Source of the DNA: Roseibium porphyridii
GTDB taxonomy: Bacteria; Pseudomonadota; Alphaproteobacteria; Rhizobiales; Stappiaceae
DNA length: 64,000 bases
Direction of reading: 5' to 3'
Assembly (NCBI RefSeq): GCF_026191725.2
Contig: NZ_CP120863.1
Coordinates: forward strand, 1,344,001-1,408,000
Of the stretch, positions 17,859-25,829 are shown piece after piece. Each line of letters opens with the position of its first letter. Within the stretch, counting starts at the first letter, position 1. Made by a program: the position numbers and the translations under genes. Under the pieces are notes generated by a model that was not told where the DNA came from, did not search any database, and saw only the letters and a list, made by a program, of their open reading frames with translations.

Positions 17859-18683
17859 GTCATTGGCATTTGGAAAGAACAATTGCTGACCGTCAATTTC
17901 GAAGTCGGCGATTGACCGCTGACCTTCCCGGGACAGAAGCCAGTCGATGAAGATTTGCCCCGATTCCGCTTTCACATGCGGGTGCTTCTTCGGGTTTACG
18001 AGGATGACGCCATACTGATTGAACAGTCTGGCATCTCCTTCCACGGTGATCTTGTGGTCGCCCTTGTTGCCGAAGGCGATCCAGGTCGCGCGGTCAGTCA
18101 ACACATAGGCGTTCATACCGGTGCCGGTGTTCAGTGTTGCGCCCATACCGGACCCGATCTCACGATACCAGCTTCCGGAATCCTCGGAAGGATCTATCCC
18201 GGCAGCTTTCCAAAGTCTTAGTTCGGCCTTGTGGGTTCCACTGTCATCGCCGCGTGAGGCAAAGAGTGCTTTGCTTTCGGAAATCTTCGAAAGCGCTGAC
18301 ACCACATCCCGGGATCCGGCAATGCCTGCAGGGTCATTGCTTGGGCCGACGATGACGAAGTCGTTGTACATCACATCAGCTCGTGCAACACCGAAGCCGT
18401 CCGCCACGAATTTTTCTTCTGATGGTTTTGAATGCACCAGCAGGACATCGCCATCACCATTGGCCGCATTCTTGATGGCCTGACCCGTACCGACCGCGAC
18501 AACGCGGACTTCAATGCCGGTCTTTTTCTGAAATTCTGGCAGGAGCTGATCGAAAAGACCTGAATTCTGTGTCGACGTCGTTGACTGCACAATGATGAAA
18601 TTCTCGTCGGCAGCAGCCGGTAGAACCGTAAGCATGCCAGCAACCAAAGATGCCAAGGTGCTCTGAAAGATCCTTTTAATCAC
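17847..18683 (-). CDS. tupA: Tungstate-binding periplasmic protein TupA
   Basis: 278 residues from a GTG start overlapping the tupC stop (GTGA). A signal peptide is followed by the TupA hallmark VQSTTSTQNSGLFDQLLPEF and AVGTGQAIKNAANGDGDVLL, then SRGDDSGTHKAEL and TGTGMNAYVLTDRATW. These Thr/Ser-rich anion-binding loops distinguish TupA from ModA. It delivers tungstate, possibly for the formate dehydrogenase encoded at the left edge of the window (inference). It is the last gene of a permease-ATPase-binding protein order. Confidence 0.88.
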   Translation of the reverse strand: MIKRIFQSTLASLVAGMLTVLPAAADENFIIVQSTTSTQNSGLFDQLLPEFQKKTGIEVRVVAVGTGQAIKNAANGDGDVLLVHSKPSEEKFVADGFGVARADVMYNDFVIVGPSNDPAGIAGSRDVVSALSKISESKALFASRGDDSGTHKAELRLWKAAGIDPSEDSGSWYREIGSGMGATLNTGTGMNAYVLTDRATWIAFGNKGDHKITVEGDARLFNQYGVILVNPKKHPHVKAESGQIFIDWLLSREGQRSIADFEIDGQQLFFPNANDGSS

Positions 18684-19492
18684 GCTTTTCTCCCGGATTT
18701 TTCCGACATGGTTTCGATGTTGGCACCGAGATAGATCCGCCCGTCGCGCCAGGCGCGAACCGGTTCGCTTTTCGGTGCGCTCAGGACCTGTTGAACGTCG
18801 CCGGTCTCGGCAATCTTTCCGTCTTGAAGGAAAATGAGATCCTCACCGACACGCTTCGCCTGACCGGCATCATGAGTGACCATGACAATGGTCACGCCGC
18901 GTGTGTTGGCTTCCAAAACGAGCTGTTCGATTGCGGCAGTCGACGCAGGGTCGAGATTCGCAGTGGGTTCATCCAGGAACAACAGGTCGGGTTCGCAGGC
19001 AAGTGCACGCACGACCGCCAGGCGTTGCTGTTCACCGCCGGACAGGACGCGGGCGGGCCGTTTTGCAAGATGGCTGAGACCGGCAATTGCCAAGGCTTGC
19101 TCGATCTTTTCCGATCTTATGCGGCCGTTCAGCCCCCGCACGGAGAGGGCAAACTTCAGGTTTGCGAAGACCGATCTGCGCAAGAGCACAGGGCGCTGGA
19201 ATACCATCGCCTGAGAGCGCCGTGCTTCTGCAGTGAGCTTAGCGCCGTTCCACAGGATGTTGCCGGTCTCCGGGCGCAGCAACCCGTGCATGAGCCTCAA
19301 GAGGAGGCTCTTTCCGGCTCCGTTCGGCCCCATGATCAAGGTGCGCGAGCCTGGTCGAATTTCAAGGCTGATATCTCTGAGCAGCCGATCTCCTCCGGCA
19401 GAAAAACTCAAGCCTTTCGTTTCCAACAACGGCTCTTGCGGGCGCGGGGGTGCAATGCTGCCGACTGCGGAATGAAACTCCAGATCACGCAT
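18680..19492 (-). CDS. tupC: Tungstate ABC transporter ATPase TupC
   Basis: 270 residues with Walker A GPNGAGKS, signature LSGGEQQRLAVVRALA, Walker B LLFLDEPTANLD and switch His in VTHDAGQAKRVG. It lacks the long C-terminal TOBE domain of ModC, as usual for TupC. It overlaps tupB by 8 bp and tupA by 4 bp. Confidence 0.87.
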   Translation of the reverse strand: MRDLEFHSAVGSIAPPRPQEPLLETKGLSFSAGGDRLLRDISLEIRPGSRTLIMGPNGAGKSLLLRLMHGLLRPETGNILWNGAKLTAEARRSQAMVFQRPVLLRRSVFANLKFALSVRGLNGRIRSEKIEQALAIAGLSHLAKRPARVLSGGEQQRLAVVRALACEPDLLFLDEPTANLDPASTAAIEQLVLEANTRGVTIVMVTHDAGQAKRVGEDLIFLQDGKIAETGDVQQVLSAPKSEPVRAWRDGRIYLGANIETMSEKSGRKA

Positions 19493-20192
19493 AGGCGGCC
19501 CTCACTGCGGATGCGCGCAATGCCATGACACCTGCGTTCACGGCAAAGGCAATCACAAGCAGTATGACACCGAGCGCCAGAGCGAGTTGCAAATTGCCTC
19601 GCGATGTTTCCAGCGCAATCGTTGTTGTCATCACACGGGTGACGTGGTTGATATTTCCGCCAACAATGATCACGGCACCGACTTCGGCTACCGCCCGGCC
19701 AAAGCCCGCCAGTGCGACTGTCATCAGGCTGTATCGAGCATCCCAAAGCATTGCGGTCAGGCGATCGAAAGCGCCAACACCCATGGAAGCGAATTGCTCT
19801 GCATATTCGCGGTTCAGATCTTCAACGACCTGCCGGGTGAGCGCGGCAACAATCGGTGTTACCAGGATCATTTGAGCAATGATCATTGCAGTGGGCGTAT
19901 AAAGCAGTCTGAGGGGGGCCAGCGGTCCGGAGGCCGAAAGCATCAGGTAAACCATCAGTCCGACGACCACCGGGGGCAATCCCATCAGTGCATTGAGGAC
20001 AACGGCAATCAGGGTGCGTCCTGGGAAATTGAATGTGCCGACGGCAGCTCCAAGCGGCAGTCCGATCAGGCAGGAAAAGAAAACAGCCGTCAGAGTGACC
20101 CGCATTGACAGGCCGATTATCTCCATCAGGTCCGGATCAAGTGCGAAAACAAGGCCGAATGCCCCAGCAAGTGCACCCCAGAAACTGTCCAT
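19485..20192 (-). CDS. tupB: Tungstate ABC transporter permease TupB
   Basis: 235 residues, about five spans, with the TupB signatures GLPPVVVGLMVYLMLSASGP and an EAA-like loop around FASMGVGAFDRLTAMLWDAR, then GFGRAVAEVGAVIIVGGNI. ATG 20192 is preceded by GGAGGAA. First gene of the tup operon. Confidence 0.87.
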   Translation of the reverse strand: MDSFWGALAGAFGLVFALDPDLMEIIGLSMRVTLTAVFFSCLIGLPLGAAVGTFNFPGRTLIAVVLNALMGLPPVVVGLMVYLMLSASGPLAPLRLLYTPTAMIIAQMILVTPIVAALTRQVVEDLNREYAEQFASMGVGAFDRLTAMLWDARYSLMTVALAGFGRAVAEVGAVIIVGGNINHVTRVMTTTIALETSRGNLQLALALGVILLVIAFAVNAGVMALRASAVRAAYA

Positions 20193-20251
20193 TCTTGTGC
20201 TATTCCTCCCAGTCTTCGGGAAAAAATAACGTAGAATGCATAAAAAACCAA

Positions 20252-20268
20252 CTCAAAGTCCGTTTGAG
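20252..20268. promoter_or_regulatory. Inverted repeat upstream of tupB
   Basis: CTCAAA-GTCCG-TTTGAG, 6-bp arms, 60 bp before tupB in the only intergenic gap (20193-20318) between the carboxymuconolactone-decarboxylase-like gene and tup. On the minus strand it precedes AT-rich sequence likely to hold the tup promoter. It could be an operator or the end hairpin of nothing in particular; it is not the consensus ModE site. Confidence 0.35.
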
Positions 20269-20318
20269 CCGAAAATAATTTCCACGACGCTTTCAAAAAT
20301 CAGTCGCTCGGATGTTGA

Positions 20319-20729
20319 TCACGGCTCCTGATTGGATGTGTGAAGGCTTTGTTCGGGAGCGTGCGTCTCCAGAACCTTCCTGGCCACGCGGAAACACTCA
20401 AGCGCTTGGGGCACTCCGCAATAGATGCCAACGACGTGGATGATTGCGCGAATTTCTTCCATTGAAACGCCGTTGTTGATCGCGCCCTTGCAATGGATTT
20501 CCCACTCGGTCATTTTGCCGAGCGCGCCGATCATTGCCAGGTTCATCATGGATCGTGTCTTGGCATCAATCACGTCATCGCCCCAGCCAAAGCCCCAGCA
20601 CCAGGCTGTCATGGCTTCCTGGAAGGGCTTCGTAAGCTCATCAGCCGCAGCCAGGTTTTTTTCAACATAGGCATCGCCGAGCGTCGCCTTGCGTTGGGCA
20701 AGACCCTTTTCAAACAGTTCCCAATCCAT
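20319..20729 (-). CDS. Carboxymuconolactone decarboxylase-family protein
   Basis: 136 residues of the AhpD/PcaC fold: helices with MTEWEIHCKGAINNG and AIIHVVGIYCGVPQALE. No CxxC is present, so it is not an AhpD-type peroxidase; the single-Cys pattern is PcaC-like. There are no protocatechuate genes nearby, so a literal PcaC role is unlikely. It is the last gene of the six-gene minus-strand half of the RpiR divergon and probably acts as a decarboxylase or isomerase on a pathway intermediate. Confidence 0.72.
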   Translation of the reverse strand: MDWELFEKGLAQRKATLGDAYVEKNLAAADELTKPFQEAMTAWCWGFGWGDDVIDAKTRSMMNLAMIGALGKMTEWEIHCKGAINNGVSMEEIRAIIHVVGIYCGVPQALECFRVARKVLETHAPEQSLHTSNQEP

Positions 20730-20732
20730 GAT

Positions 20733-22184
20733 TTACCTCAGCTTGATGGCGACGTTTTTTGTCTGAACATAGTTGAGCAACGCCTCGCGGCCCTTTTCGC
20801 GGCCATATCCGGATTGACCGAAGCCGCCGAAAGGTGTCTCGACGCCTCCTGCGTACCATTCATTCACGAAGACCTGACCGGCACGCAGGCGATCGGCTGC
20901 TCGCATTGCGCGATCGATGTCGGCAGTAAAGACCCCTCCTACCAGCCCATAAGGCGTGGCGTTGGCAATGTTAATAGCTTCGTCTTCAGTGCTGAACTTC
21001 AGAACAGAGAGCACGGGCCCGAAAACCTCGTCTCGGGCAATGGCCATTTGTGGCGTCACATCCGTCAGGACGGTTGGCTCCAGAAAGTAGCCAGGCCGGT
21101 TCAAGCGCCTGCCGCCTGTGGCAGCGCGCGCTCCTTCCCGTTCAGCCTCAGACACCATGCCGCAGGCGCGTTGACACTGGTTTTCGGAAATCATCGCGCC
21201 CATGTTCGAACCGAAGTCTGGAAAGTCCATGCCGTTCCCGACCTGCAGCGTCTCTGCCATTGCGACGATCCCGTCGACAAGCTTGTCATGTATCGTTTCC
21301 TGAACAATGACCCTGGACATTGCCGAACAAACCTGACCCGCGTTGAAATAGATGCCCCAACGGACATCGGACAGAAAGGAGTCCAGGTCAGCGTCGTCGT
21401 GGACGATCGCAGCCGATTTACCGCCCAGTTCGAGAACACACGGCACGACGTTCTGCGCGGCAGCGGTGGCGATTGCTGCGCCGGTCGGGACAGACCCGGT
21501 GAAAACGATCTGATTGACTTCGGGATGGGCCGCAAGGGCTGCGCCTGCGTCTTTGCCCAGCCCGCAAATGATGTTGAGAGCACCGCTAGGCAAATCGCAG
21601 GCGATAGCTGCGTCGGCGAAAAACCTGTTGGTGAGCGGATCGAGTTCGGGCGTTTTCACAACCACGGAGCAACCGACGGCAAGAGCGGCGGACACAGACC
21701 TGGCGGTCATCTCCATCGGATAGTTCCACGGGATGATCTGTGCAGAAACACCAAAAGGAATATGAGTGGTGAAATCGAAGTATCCGTCCCCCAGAGGGAT
21801 CGAGCGGCCTTCCATGGTTTCGGCCTGATTGCCGTAATACTCGAAATACCTTGCAGCCCCTTCGATCTCCAGTTTGGCTTCCCACAAGGGTTTTCCTGCT
21901 TCTCTTGTCAGGATCGGGGCGATTTCATCAATCCGGTCCAGAAGATAGTCGCCCATTCGGCGCACAATCCGCCCCCGTTCGACCGGGCGCAATCCGGACC
22001 AGGCTCGATGCTCACTTAGCGCTTTTGCTGCACTTACGGCGCGGTCGACATCGGTTGCATCGGCCAATGCCTGTTCAGCAAGCTTTTCGCCGGTCGCCGG
22101 GTCAAGAACGTCAAGACGGCCTGCGCCACCACCTACGAAATTGCCACCAATGAAGTTCTGCCAAAGGCCTGGAATGTCTGTCAC
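20733..22184 (-). CDS. NAD(P)-dependent aldehyde dehydrogenase
   Basis: 483 residues from a GTG overlapping the upstream stop (GTGA). The family machinery is complete: Asn153 in IPWNYPMEM, catalytic Glu252 in LELGGKSA and nucleophile Cys286 in NAGQVCSAMSR. It is most like betaine-aldehyde or gamma-aminobutyraldehyde dehydrogenases in general appearance. It should oxidise an aldehyde made by the divergon's demethylation, deamination or alcohol dehydrogenase steps. Confidence 0.85.
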   Translation of the reverse strand: MTDIPGLWQNFIGGNFVGGGAGRLDVLDPATGEKLAEQALADATDVDRAVSAAKALSEHRAWSGLRPVERGRIVRRMGDYLLDRIDEIAPILTREAGKPLWEAKLEIEGAARYFEYYGNQAETMEGRSIPLGDGYFDFTTHIPFGVSAQIIPWNYPMEMTARSVSAALAVGCSVVVKTPELDPLTNRFFADAAIACDLPSGALNIICGLGKDAGAALAAHPEVNQIVFTGSVPTGAAIATAAAQNVVPCVLELGGKSAAIVHDDADLDSFLSDVRWGIYFNAGQVCSAMSRVIVQETIHDKLVDGIVAMAETLQVGNGMDFPDFGSNMGAMISENQCQRACGMVSEAEREGARAATGGRRLNRPGYFLEPTVLTDVTPQMAIARDEVFGPVLSVLKFSTEDEAINIANATPYGLVGGVFTADIDRAMRAADRLRAGQVFVNEWYAGGVETPFGGFGQSGYGREKGREALLNYVQTKNVAIKLR

Positions 22185-22924
22185 TGAACCTTGATCCTGT
22201 GAGCATGAAGACGATCATAGTGGGGTTTCATGCGCCGATAGACGTGTTGAACCCTGAACGGTGCTTCCGAGATCTCGACATACTTGCGGGGTTGCGGTTC
22301 GAGGCCTGTCGAGTTTTTCAGATTGGCGTGAAAAGAGCCGCCGTCCCACCAGCTGTATTGACCAGTATCCGCGCTAGGTTGCCAGCTCAGGGCGCTTTCC
22401 AAAAATGGGATGCCGACGGCTGCGCAGAATGCATCGACAGTGCCATGCGGGTTTTCCAAAAGGTCGTTGCTGTCGATCACAGGGGGCGTGGTGCCATTCA
22501 GCGCGGTGAGCAGATCAAAGAGTGCACGCTGCTCGGGAAAGCCGACTTCGGCGGCATCGAAGTCTGGCCATTTGTGATACATAGATGTGATGGTCAGCGC
22601 TGGATCGCGGATCAGAAAGGCATGTGTGAAGTTGGACAAAAACTGCTCATCCCACATATGGCAGATGTAGTGCGGGAAGTCCTTCAAGAAGACCGGGGCC
22701 TTCTCAGCACGTGCCTGGATATCATCCCATACGCTTTCAAGCGTCAGCCCGGGCGTCGTCTTTTCGTGAGGTTGCCAGCGGGGCCAGAACGGTATCTCGC
22801 CCTGATACCAGGCTTCACCGAACGGTTCATGCAGGCAATCCAGATCGCCCCGTTGGCGCATCATCCATTCAAAGGCCGTTGAGGTGGACCGCGGGATGGC
22901 CCATAGCGCGATGATCTTATGCAT
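22181..22924 (-). CDS. Sulfotransferase-like P-loop protein
   Basis: 247 residues from ATG 22924, which overlaps the end of the racemase-like gene by 8 bp. A longer frame to 23185 has non-coding-looking sequence. The N terminus IIALWAIPRSTSTAFEWMM is the PAPS-loop-like motif of sulfotransferases, and HAFLIRDPALTITSMYHKW resembles the 3'-phosphate-binding Arg/Ser region. Proteins of this type appear in several uncharacterised catabolic clusters; whether they transfer sulfate is unknown. Its place inside a tightly overlapping catabolic operon is curious. Confidence 0.65.
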   Translation of the reverse strand: MHKIIALWAIPRSTSTAFEWMMRQRGDLDCLHEPFGEAWYQGEIPFWPRWQPHEKTTPGLTLESVWDDIQARAEKAPVFLKDFPHYICHMWDEQFLSNFTHAFLIRDPALTITSMYHKWPDFDAAEVGFPEQRALFDLLTALNGTTPPVIDSNDLLENPHGTVDAFCAAVGIPFLESALSWQPSADTGQYSWWDGGSFHANLKNSTGLEPQPRKYVEISEAPFRVQHVYRRMKPHYDRLHAHRIKVQ

Positions 22925-23765
22925 GAAGCGTCTCCAACAACATTCCATGCCGGCCGACCGGTGCAAGCTCCAATGATTTGAAAATCCGCCAGTAAAGCGC
23001 AGTGTCGTGGGCGATGACCGGTTTCCCGAGCATGGCTTCGAGTTCTGGGGTGAGATGCAGCATACGTTCCGGGAGATGGTCCGCCCCGCTGCGGAAATTG
23101 ACCATTCCGTTGGCCAGATAGGCATCCGCACCTGGTGCCTGCTCTGCGACATAGGCAAAACTCTTGGCGGCGAGGTCGCCGTCAAATATCCACCTCTTTG
23201 CGTTCACATCTTCCTGTGATGAAAACCAGCCCTGATCGACAAAATTGCCTGCCCAGACCACATCGAACCCGGCTTCTTTCAAAAAGGCGACGGTGCCCTG
23301 CCACCAATCTGGCCAATGATAGACAGCGTTCAGTGCGACCTTTTCAACATTCATGGCGCGCAACGCTTCCACCATTGCAAAACCGGCCATGTGAAAAGCC
23401 AGGCCATGACGGTCGCTCAGCTTCTTGCAAAAATCTGCAATACCCTGCACACCAAGACCCGAAGCATGGACCCAGTTTGAGCCAACCTGACCGCAGGCAT
23501 TTGCACCGTTGTTGGCCATGACCGCAGCAAATTCTTCCAGCATCTGGAAGTTCTGCGCCCGTTGATCCAATTGATGTGCGTAGTCTGGCACATGCAACAT
23601 CCAGCCGTGAACGCCAACGCTGCGCGGTGCGATGCGCAGAAAATCACTTGGGGCGGCATCCCAATCATGTGGCGGACATGTAAACCCGACCTGATGCGGG
23701 AACAGCTTCTGATCCGTTGTCCAATGCAACGGCATGCTGCTTTTCTTCGGTGCCGGTGCGGCCAT
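22917..23765 (-). CDS. Asp/Glu racemase-superfamily protein (AMDase/maleate isomerase-like)
   Basis: 282 residues from ATG 23765, overlapping the Rieske gene stop by one base (TGATG). It has the two-lobe fold pattern of arylmalonate decarboxylase and maleate isomerase (NNGANACGQVGSNW; WPDWWQGTVAFLKEAGFDVV; GADAYLANGMVNFRSG). The N-terminal catalytic Cys is present at residue 91, but the second position, normally Cys before the C-terminal TNxR-like loop, reads NGMVN around 219-223. So only one catalytic Cys seems to be left. It could be an isomerase, decarboxylase or hydrolase; function not assignable. Confidence 0.65.
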   Translation of the reverse strand: MAAPAPKKSSMPLHWTTDQKLFPHQVGFTCPPHDWDAAPSDFLRIAPRSVGVHGWMLHVPDYAHQLDQRAQNFQMLEEFAAVMANNGANACGQVGSNWVHASGLGVQGIADFCKKLSDRHGLAFHMAGFAMVEALRAMNVEKVALNAVYHWPDWWQGTVAFLKEAGFDVVWAGNFVDQGWFSSQEDVNAKRWIFDGDLAAKSFAYVAEQAPGADAYLANGMVNFRSGADHLPERMLHLTPELEAMLGKPVIAHDTALYWRIFKSLELAPVGRHGMLLETLHA

Positions 23766-24847
23766 CAGGCCTCTCTCATCCAGCTCTGAAGGGCCTTGAT
23801 CGAATGCTCTGAATGCACGCCACAAGCAGGGTCCAGGACCAGGGGGCCGGGCGTATACCCGCGGCTCTTGAGTCCCTTGTGGACGGATTCCACGAGATAG
23901 ATGTCTTCCTCGACGGTGGTCGAACGGTCCTGAACTGCAAGCCGCCGTATGACTTCGCTATCGACGCCATCCACCGTGTACCAGCCGCGCCAGACCACAA
24001 CGTGGTCAACGTCTACCGGACGCCAATGGTACGTGTTCAGAATGTTTCCCGGATAGACCTGGAAGGAAAACAAGGGCCAGAGAAACCATGACGAGTAATC
24101 GCCTGCATGTTCATTCGAGGCAAGGTCGACGTCGTAGGTCATCCGATCCAGGTTCTGGCATTCTGTTGTGTGCCGGAGGCAATATCCCTGGGGCTGAATA
24201 TCGTAGGTTTCCGGTCTTATGACGCCGGTTGCAAAGGTTGGGTGGTTGATGGGGCAGTGGTAGCACTCGGAGTAGTTTTCGACCGAGACTTTCCAATTGC
24301 AGTTTTCTTCTATTTCCACCCACTCAAGCGGCTTCAGCCGGTCGATGTGCGGGACGAAGGAACGCAGCTCTTCACGAACACTTGGGAACCAGTCATCCAT
24401 CGGTTTTGCGTTCGGGTCGAGATTGACGAACAGGAAACCGCAGAAGTCTTCAATCTGAACGGATGTGAGGCAGATCTTGTTGCGATCGAACCCGGGAACT
24501 GAACGCACATTCGGGCCAGACCGCAATCCGCCCGTCAGCTCGTATGTCCAGCTGTGATAGGGGCAGACCAGCAACTTGGTATTGCCTTCGCCTTGCACAA
24601 GTTGGTGAGCCCTGTGCTGGCAAACGTTGTAATAGGCTCTGAGGGTGCTGTCCTTGTCGCGCAGGCAGATGAGACTTTCGCCGGCGATTTCGATCGTGAA
24701 GTAGTCTCCTGGTTTTTCGAGAAGCGAGGAGTGTCCGGCAAATTGCCACGTTCGCGCCAGCAAGCCACTTTTTTCAAGCTCGTAGTGATCCGGGTCGGTG
24801 TAGTACCGGGCTTCGAGGGAATGAATGAGCTGGCTGTGAACGTTCAT
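23765..24847 (-). CDS. Rieske non-haem iron oxygenase, alpha subunit
   Basis: 360 residues from ATG 24847, overlapping the rpiR-like stop (ATGA). Rieske ligands: C76-x-H78 and C95-x2-H98 (CQHRAH, CPYHSW). Mononuclear iron ligands are H197 and H202 in NYSECYHCPINHP. The protein resembles alpha subunits that oxidatively demethylate quaternary ammonium compounds (GbcA, stachydrine and carnitine oxygenases) as well as ring hydroxylases. No reductase partner is in the window, so electrons must come from elsewhere. A first-step N-demethylation or hydroxylation of the unknown substrate is the best guess. Confidence 0.82.
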   Translation of the reverse strand: MNVHSQLIHSLEARYYTDPDHYELEKSGLLARTWQFAGHSSLLEKPGDYFTIEIAGESLICLRDKDSTLRAYYNVCQHRAHQLVQGEGNTKLLVCPYHSWTYELTGGLRSGPNVRSVPGFDRNKICLTSVQIEDFCGFLFVNLDPNAKPMDDWFPSVREELRSFVPHIDRLKPLEWVEIEENCNWKVSVENYSECYHCPINHPTFATGVIRPETYDIQPQGYCLRHTTECQNLDRMTYDVDLASNEHAGDYSSWFLWPLFSFQVYPGNILNTYHWRPVDVDHVVVWRGWYTVDGVDSEVIRRLAVQDRSTTVEEDIYLVESVHKGLKSRGYTPGPLVLDPACGVHSEHSIKALQSWMREA

Positions 24848-25761
24848 GAGCGGTCCTTCCACTCTTCCTGATAGAGCCCCATGGTGTGACGGCGTGTGTG
24901 GAAGCGTTCGATGCTTGAGATCACCTCTTCCGGCGCGTCGGCGATTACGAAGGCAAGCAGTGTTTCCAGCAGGGCAATGGTTGATACGGAGGATGGAAAG
25001 AATTGAGGTGTTTCCGCATCGACGATGAAGGAGTGCTTGCTGCCGACAACGATGGGTGAGGCGGGGCTGTCCGAGATGGCGATGACCGTCAGGCCCTGTT
25101 CACGCGCAACTTCTACTGCCTTGATCACGTCTGTCCGATAGGGCTTGCAGGTCATTGCAACGATCACGTCGCGCTCGTCTGCCCGTGCCAGGTCATCCGT
25201 GGCGACAGACCCCATGCGAGGAATGGTCCAGATCGTATCGACGGCCATATCTGCCAGATAGGTGAAGTTGCGAGCGTTCGAGTTGTTGACGCCGACACCG
25301 AGCACGTAGGTGTGACGCGCATTAACGATCGCATCGGCCGCAGCCTTCATGTCGTCCGCGGTGGTGGTGGCGAACGTGTTTTCGATATTCGAAATTGCGC
25401 AAGCTGCCATTTCCGCAAACAGGCTGCCAAGCTGCCCCCCTTTGGCGAGCGACTGCAACCAGCGTGCCCGATCGGGAAAATCCGTGCCGCGGCTGCGGAT
25501 GGCTTCGCGAAACGGGTGCCGGAAGTCTTCATAGCCTTCGAACCCGACGGAGCGGGCCATGCGTACGAAAGTGTTTGGTTTCACACCGGCCGCGTCCGCG
25601 ATTTCGCGGATCGAGCTCACACCGACATCATTCGGGTTTTCAAGCACATAGCTGGCGGCCTTGCGCAACTCCGGCGTGAGTTCCTCAAGCTCGGTCGCCA
25701 GGTCTTCCAGCACGTCCTGGGGGGCTTTCAAATCTGCTTTTGGTACATTCATATCATTCAT
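24844..25761 (-). CDS. RpiR/MurR-family regulator with SIS domain
   Basis: 305 residues: N-terminal helix-turn-helix (SIREIADAAGVKPNTFVRMA) and a C-terminal sugar-isomerase-like SIS domain (YVLGVGVNNSNARNFTYLAD; VIAISDSPASPIV). It heads the minus-strand half of the divergon and lies 68 bp from the plus-strand half. The GTACA-TT-TGTAC palindrome between them is its likely operator. The ligand is probably a pathway compound, not necessarily a sugar phosphate. ATG 25752 is an alternative start. Confidence 0.86.
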   Translation of the reverse strand: MNDMNVPKADLKAPQDVLEDLATELEELTPELRKAASYVLENPNDVGVSSIREIADAAGVKPNTFVRMARSVGFEGYEDFRHPFREAIRSRGTDFPDRARWLQSLAKGGQLGSLFAEMAACAISNIENTFATTTADDMKAAADAIVNARHTYVLGVGVNNSNARNFTYLADMAVDTIWTIPRMGSVATDDLARADERDVIVAMTCKPYRTDVIKAVEVAREQGLTVIAISDSPASPIVVGSKHSFIVDAETPQFFPSSVSTIALLETLLAFVIADAPEEVISSIERFHTRRHTMGLYQEEWKDRS

Positions 25762-25772
25762 GATTGACGAGA

Positions 25773-25784
25773 GTACATTTGTAC
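25773..25784. promoter_or_regulatory. Candidate RpiR operator in the divergent promoter
   Basis: GTACA-TT-TGTAC, perfect 5-bp inverted repeat, centred between the divergent starts at 25761 and 25830. It is the only clear symmetry in this 68-bp region, so one site would control both half-operons. Confidence 0.55.
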
Positions 25785-25829
25785 AATTACGCTGTCCATC
25801 GAAAAATCACCGGCCATGGAGCTTAAGTC

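Noticed and set aside
20319..20729. PcaC of the protocatechuate pathway
   Set aside because: No other pca genes are present and the gene is locked into the RpiR divergon.
20493..22019. 508-residue plus-strand open frame opposite the aldehyde dehydrogenase gene
   Set aside because: It has no recognisable domain and lies antisense to a protein with complete active-site motifs; a shadow frame of GC-rich coding DNA.
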